A DNA stretch of 64,000 nucleotides from JAFAXD01 sp051985675 (lineage in GTDB: Bacteria; Pseudomonadota; Alphaproteobacteria; Rhizobiales; Xanthobacteraceae). The stretch spans positions 14,460 to 78,459 of the forward strand of contig JBPYFJ010000068.1 of the NCBI GenBank assembly GCA_051985675.1, read 5' to 3'. Every line of letters starts with the position of its first letter. Position 1 is the first letter of the stretch. The notes under the pieces were generated by a model that saw only the letters and a list, made by a program, of their open reading frames with translations, did no database searches and was not told where the DNA came from. The position numbers were made by a program, and so were the translations under genes. Positions 61,221 to 64,000 of the stretch are shown here, piece by piece.

Positions 61221-61538
61221 ATGGTCCTCGCCCAGCTTGACGACATGAAAGCCGAGGACATCGTCACCATCGACCTCCACGGCAAATCCAGCATCGGCGA
61301 TTACATGGTCGTATCGAGCGGCCGCTCCAATCGCCATGTCGGCTCCATCGCTGATCGCGTGATCGAGGATCTGGGCCGTGCCGGTATCAAGACCCGGGTC
61401 GAAGGCATGCCGAACGCCGAATGGGTGCTCATTGATGCCGGTGACGTCATCATCCACGTGTTTCGGCCGGAAGTCCGCACCTTCTACGGTCTGGAGAAGA
61501 TGTGGGTATCCGGATACGAGCGGCGGCGGGTGAGCTGA
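61221..61538 (+). CDS. rsfS: Ribosome silencing factor RsfS
   Basis: Binds L14 on the 50S subunit and blocks subunit joining in starvation. The 105-residue form from ATG 61221 has MKAEDIVTIDLHGKSSIGDYMVVSSGRSNRHV and AEWVLIDAGDVIIHVFRPEVRTFYGLEKMW. The start is uncertain: the family's first helix extends upstream (PDAQEILQMVLAQ) and the frame is open back to 61038, yet contains no ATG, GTG or TTG. A CTG at 61116, preceded by AAGGAAGG, would add 35 residues. The ATG has its own AGGAG about 10 bases upstream. Confidence 0.93.
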   Translation: MVLAQLDDMKAEDIVTIDLHGKSSIGDYMVVSSGRSNRHVGSIADRVIEDLGRAGIKTRVEGMPNAEWVLIDAGDVIIHVFRPEVRTFYGLEKMWVSGYERRRVS

Positions 61539-61599
61539 TCTCCCAAGGCGGAGCGGCGGATACCCGTCGGGCCCGGTGGCGGGTGTCGGAGCCTGATTG

Positions 61600-62082
61600 A
61601 TGCGCCTGGTTGTGGGTGCGGTTGGCCGCCTCAAGGCCGGCCCTGAGCGCGAACTCGCCGAGCGCTACCGGGAACGCGTCGGCAAGCTCTGCCGCACCGT
61701 TGGCTTCCAATCGATTGAGGTCATTGAGATCGACGAAAGCCGAGCCCGGCGCCCGGAAGACCGCATCGCGCAGGAGGGCGCCGCCCTGGCGGCGCTGATG
61801 TCGGGCGATCACGTCCGGCTGGCCCTGGATGCCCGTGGGCAGTCGCTTACCAGCGAGACCTTGGCGCAGCGGCTGACACGCTGGCGCAACAACGGCCGGG
61901 GGAACGCCTATTTTCTCATCGGCGGCTCGGACGGCCTCGCCGGCGAGCTCAAGCGGGGTGCCGACCTGGTCCTGGCGTTTGGGAGTGCGACCTGGCCCCA
62001 CCAGCTCGTCCGAATCATGCTGCTGGAGCAGCTTTACCGGGTCGCAACGATGTTATCGGGCCACCCTTACCATCGCGCCTGA
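61600..62082 (+). CDS. rlmH: 23S rRNA pseudouridine1915 N3-methyltransferase RlmH
   Basis: SPOUT-class methyltransferase acting on the assembled 70S ribosome. The 160-residue protein starts MRLVVGAVGRLKAGPERELAERY and has the knot motifs LALDARGQSLTSE, FLIGGSDGLAGELK and TWPHQLVRIMLLEQLYRVATMLSGHPYHRA, all diagnostic. It follows rsfS in the usual order. A Rho-independent terminator lies 16 bases after the stop. Confidence 0.96.
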   Translation: MRLVVGAVGRLKAGPERELAERYRERVGKLCRTVGFQSIEVIEIDESRARRPEDRIAQEGAALAALMSGDHVRLALDARGQSLTSETLAQRLTRWRNNGRGNAYFLIGGSDGLAGELKRGADLVLAFGSATWPHQLVRIMLLEQLYRVATMLSGHPYHRA

Positions 62083-62097
62083 GAAAGCCGCGAAAAT

Positions 62098-62117
62098 AGC
62101 GCCTTTTGGTGCTTTTT
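62098..62117 (+). terminator. Rho-independent terminator after rlmH
   Basis: AGCGCC-TTTT-GGTGCT forms a 6-bp stem (one G-U pair) followed by TTTT. It lies just downstream of rlmH in the correct orientation and would separate proA-nadD-rsfS-rlmH from envC-ctpA. Confidence 0.65.
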
Positions 62118-62285
62118 CGACACGCGCGCTAACGCTTCGATCACACGACCGTGTCAACCTGCCGCCTCAATATGGTCTTACATAACGACGATAGAACCGG
62201 TTTGGCACGTCGCTTGCGATTGAGCGTGACGCAGCGCGTAGCGGGCGTGACGACGATCTTCCACGGCAGCATTTGCAGATTGGGC

Positions 62286-63581
62286 ATGACCCTCACATTG
62301 CACTGTCCGCCCAGTCGGGCCGCGATCGCTGCCAGCCTTGCCGCCTTGAGTATGGGTCTCCCGGCGCTTGCCCAGACGTCGGCGCCGTCCGGCGCCACCC
62401 CGGCGGAGGCGCTCAAACAGCGCAACCGCGAACTGGAGCTTTTGCGCGGAGCGCAGAAACAGTCGGCCGAGACCACCGAAAAGCTGCAGCACGAGATCAA
62501 CACGCTCGGTGAGGATCGCAGGAAGCTCAGTGCGGCCCTGGTCGAAACGGCCGGGCGTGTCCGGCTGGTCGAGGATCGGATCGCGGCCGCCGAGGCGCGG
62601 TTGCAGCCCATGGATGATAACGAGCGCGCGTTACGCGCCTCGCTCGAGAGCCGCCGGGGCGTCATCGCCGAAGTGCTGGCGGCGCTCCAGCGCATCGGCC
62701 GCAGGCCTCCGCCCGCGCTGCTCGTGCGCCCGGAAGATGCGCTCGAGTCGCTGCGTGCCGCCATGCTGCTCGGCGCCGTGTTGCCCGACATGCGCGGCCA
62801 AGCGGAGGCGCTCGCCACCGACTTGACGAATCTTGTGCGCCTGCGCGCCGACATCAGCGCCGAGCGCACCAAGCTGACCGCCGATCTCGCGGCTTTGTCG
62901 GAGGAGCGCCTGCGTATGTCAGCGCTCATTACGGAGCGTCAGAAGCGGCAGACGGCGGTCGGGACCGCGCTGGACGCCGAGCGCCAGCGCGCCACGCAAT
63001 TGGGACGCCAGATCGACAACCTCAGAGACCTGATCAGCAAGCTTGAACAGGAGGCGGCGGCGCGTCCACCTCGGCCGCTCGTGCGACGAAGCGATGAGCA
63101 GGACACGGCCGGTCCAAGCGGGCTCAGTCCCGCGGTCGCATTTGCTTCCGCCAAGGGACTTCTGCCGCTGCCGGTGAATGGCGTGAAGACCAAGGGTTTC
63201 GGAGCACCCGATGGAGTCGGTGGCACCGAAAAGGGGATCACGATCGTGACGCGCCCAGGTGCCCAGGTAACGGCCCCCTGCGACGGATGGGTGGTCTACG
63301 CGGCGCCATACCGCTCCTACGGACAATTGTTGATTTTGAATGCCGGCAGTGGTTATCACGTGCTGGTGGCCGGCATGGACCGAATTTCGGTCGACGTTGG
63401 CCAATTCGTATTGACCGGAGAGCCGGTCGCCGTAATGGGAGAGGGCGCCACCGGAGTGGCCGCCGTACTCGCCGGCCCCCGCCCGCCGGCGCTTTACGTG
63501 GAATTTCGAAAGGACGGAGTGCCGGTTGATCCGGCTCCGTGGTGGGCGACAAACGACAACGACAAGAAGGTTCGCGGATGA
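62286..63581 (+). CDS. envC: EnvC-like murein hydrolase activator (LytM domain)
   Basis: A 431-residue protein. Signal peptide (MTLTLHCPPSRAAIAASLAAL, cut near LAQT), long coiled coil (about 40-290), C-terminal LytM/M23 domain (about 300-425). The zinc ligands look altered: the first His position reads GGTEKGITI and the HxH segment reads LYVEF, so the domain is probably inactive and activates amidases, as EnvC does. The start is ATG 62286; upstream frame is not family-like. It overlaps ctpA by 4 bases. Confidence 0.9.
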   Translation: MTLTLHCPPSRAAIAASLAALSMGLPALAQTSAPSGATPAEALKQRNRELELLRGAQKQSAETTEKLQHEINTLGEDRRKLSAALVETAGRVRLVEDRIAAAEARLQPMDDNERALRASLESRRGVIAEVLAALQRIGRRPPPALLVRPEDALESLRAAMLLGAVLPDMRGQAEALATDLTNLVRLRADISAERTKLTADLAALSEERLRMSALITERQKRQTAVGTALDAERQRATQLGRQIDNLRDLISKLEQEAAARPPRPLVRRSDEQDTAGPSGLSPAVAFASAKGLLPLPVNGVKTKGFGAPDGVGGTEKGITIVTRPGAQVTAPCDGWVVYAAPYRSYGQLLILNAGSGYHVLVAGMDRISVDVGQFVLTGEPVAVMGEGATGVAAVLAGPRPPALYVEFRKDGVPVDPAPWWATNDNDKKVRG

Positions 63582-64000
63582 TGCGCAAGACATCGTTGCT
63601 TCTCGCTGGTGCAGTCGTCGGTGCCGGGCTCACGGCCCTGGTCACCCAGCCACCGTCGTGGATTGGTACAAGCGCGCGTGCGGCGGTCGGCGACACCTAT
63701 CGGCAACTCAATCTGTTCGGTGACGTGTTCGAGCGCGTGCGTTCGCATTACGTCGAGAAGCCGGACGATTCGAAGCTGGTCGAAGGCGCCATCAACGGCA
63801 TGCTCAACGGGCTCGATCCGCACTCGAGCTACCTCGACCCGAAGAGCATGGACGAGATGTCCAAACAGGTCCACGGCGAGTTTGGCGGGCTCGGCATCGA
63901 AGTGACGATGGAAGACGGGCTGATCAAGGTGGTGGCGCCGATCGACGATACGCCGGCCGCGAAGGCCGGGATCCGGGCCGGCGACGTGATCACGCACCTC
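63578..64000 (+). CDS. ctpA: Carboxy-terminal processing protease CtpA (partial)
   Basis: S41-family periplasmic protease, N-terminal 141 residues only. A signal or anchor segment (LLLAGAVVGAGLTALVTQ) precedes the typical YRQLNLFGDVFERVRSHYVEKPD, INGMLNGLDPHSSYLDPKSM and the start of the PDZ domain (GEFGGLGIEVTMEDGLIKVV). The catalytic Ser/Lys lie past the right edge. Start ATG 63578 (or 63581), overlapping the envC stop, so the two are coupled as in most relatives. Confidence 0.95.
   Translation, partial: MMRKTSLLLAGAVVGAGLTALVTQPPSWIGTSARAAVGDTYRQLNLFGDVFERVRSHYVEKPDDSKLVEGAINGMLNGLDPHSSYLDPKSMDEMSKQVHGEFGGLGIEVTMEDGLIKVVAPIDDTPAAKAGIRAGDVITHL

Noticed and set aside
1..64000. CRISPR arrays, insertion sequences, integrases or prophage genes
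   Set aside because: No regularly spaced direct repeats, transposase or integrase motifs were found; the accessory region shows no visible mobile-element boundary apart from REP-like repeats.

Overview
The window is a GC-rich (roughly 64%) bacterial chromosome segment with densely packed genes on both strands. Gene order and protein sequences point to an alphaproteobacterium of the order Hyphomicrobiales, near Bradyrhizobium, Rhodopseudomonas, Rhodoplanes or Pseudolabrys. The pointers are lptC-lptA-lptB-rpoN-hpf, proA-nadD-rsfS-rlmH-envC-ctpA, an LptB with a proline-rich N-terminal extension, an invasion-locus-B-like secreted protein and REP-like palindromes of the type common in that group. 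Species identity cannot be settled from the sequence alone.

Layout. 1-5347 (minus strand): translation block infC, rpmI, rplT, a DinB-fold gene, pheS and pheT (pheT runs off the left edge). infC appears to start at AUU and is followed by a Rho-independent terminator. 5564-16529: ABHD10-like hydrolase, queG, a GST, uppP, an FMN L-lactate dehydrogenase, an NDUFA9-like protein, tRNA-Leu(CAG), a short RNase D, then the LPS-export genes lptC-lptA-lptB and rpoN. hpf follows at 16598, but ptsN, which often comes next in relatives, is replaced by a CobW-type GTPase, a DHPS-like metallo-beta-lactamase-fold protein, a cupin and a membrane J-domain protein (17217-20608).

20877-31777 is the most interesting part. 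A Tat-exported beta-propeller protein has a histidine, lysine and acid pattern resembling thiocyanate dehydrogenase, a trinuclear-copper relative of N2O reductase that lacks the CuA domain. It is followed by a FtsX/MacB-type permease, a LolD-type ATPase, an unknown single-span protein and a TauE/SafE (TSUP) permease. After a CoA-transferase and an enoyl-CoA hydratase comes a convergent, tightly overlapping operon soxF-soxX-soxY-soxZ-soxA. It has no soxB or soxCD, a SoxY carrier tail ending AACVEGL instead of GGCGG, and a SoxF without the covalent-FAD cysteine. Together these suggest periplasmic oxidation of thiocyanate or a related reduced sulfur compound, with the sulfane sulfur handed to a Sox carrier. 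This is inference from gene content.

31842-55483 is an accessory catabolic region. It holds two Tat-exported molybdenum hydroxylases each with a 2Fe-2S subunit, a P450 with an esterase-like hydrolase, an orphan amino-acid-type binding protein, an IpdAB-like CoA-transferase, two dehydrogenases, an HtrA-like protein that has lost its catalytic His and Asp, two quinone-oxidoreductase-type MDRs, an enoyl-CoA hydratase with an HMG-CoA-lyase-like enzyme, pobA and a TAXI-type binding protein. Aromatic or heterocyclic compound breakdown to CoA esters fits best.

55567-64000 returns to core genes: IalB-like protein, rlmN, small conserved proteins, proA, nadD, rsfS, rlmH, a LytM-domain EnvC-like protein and the start of ctpA (cut by the right edge).
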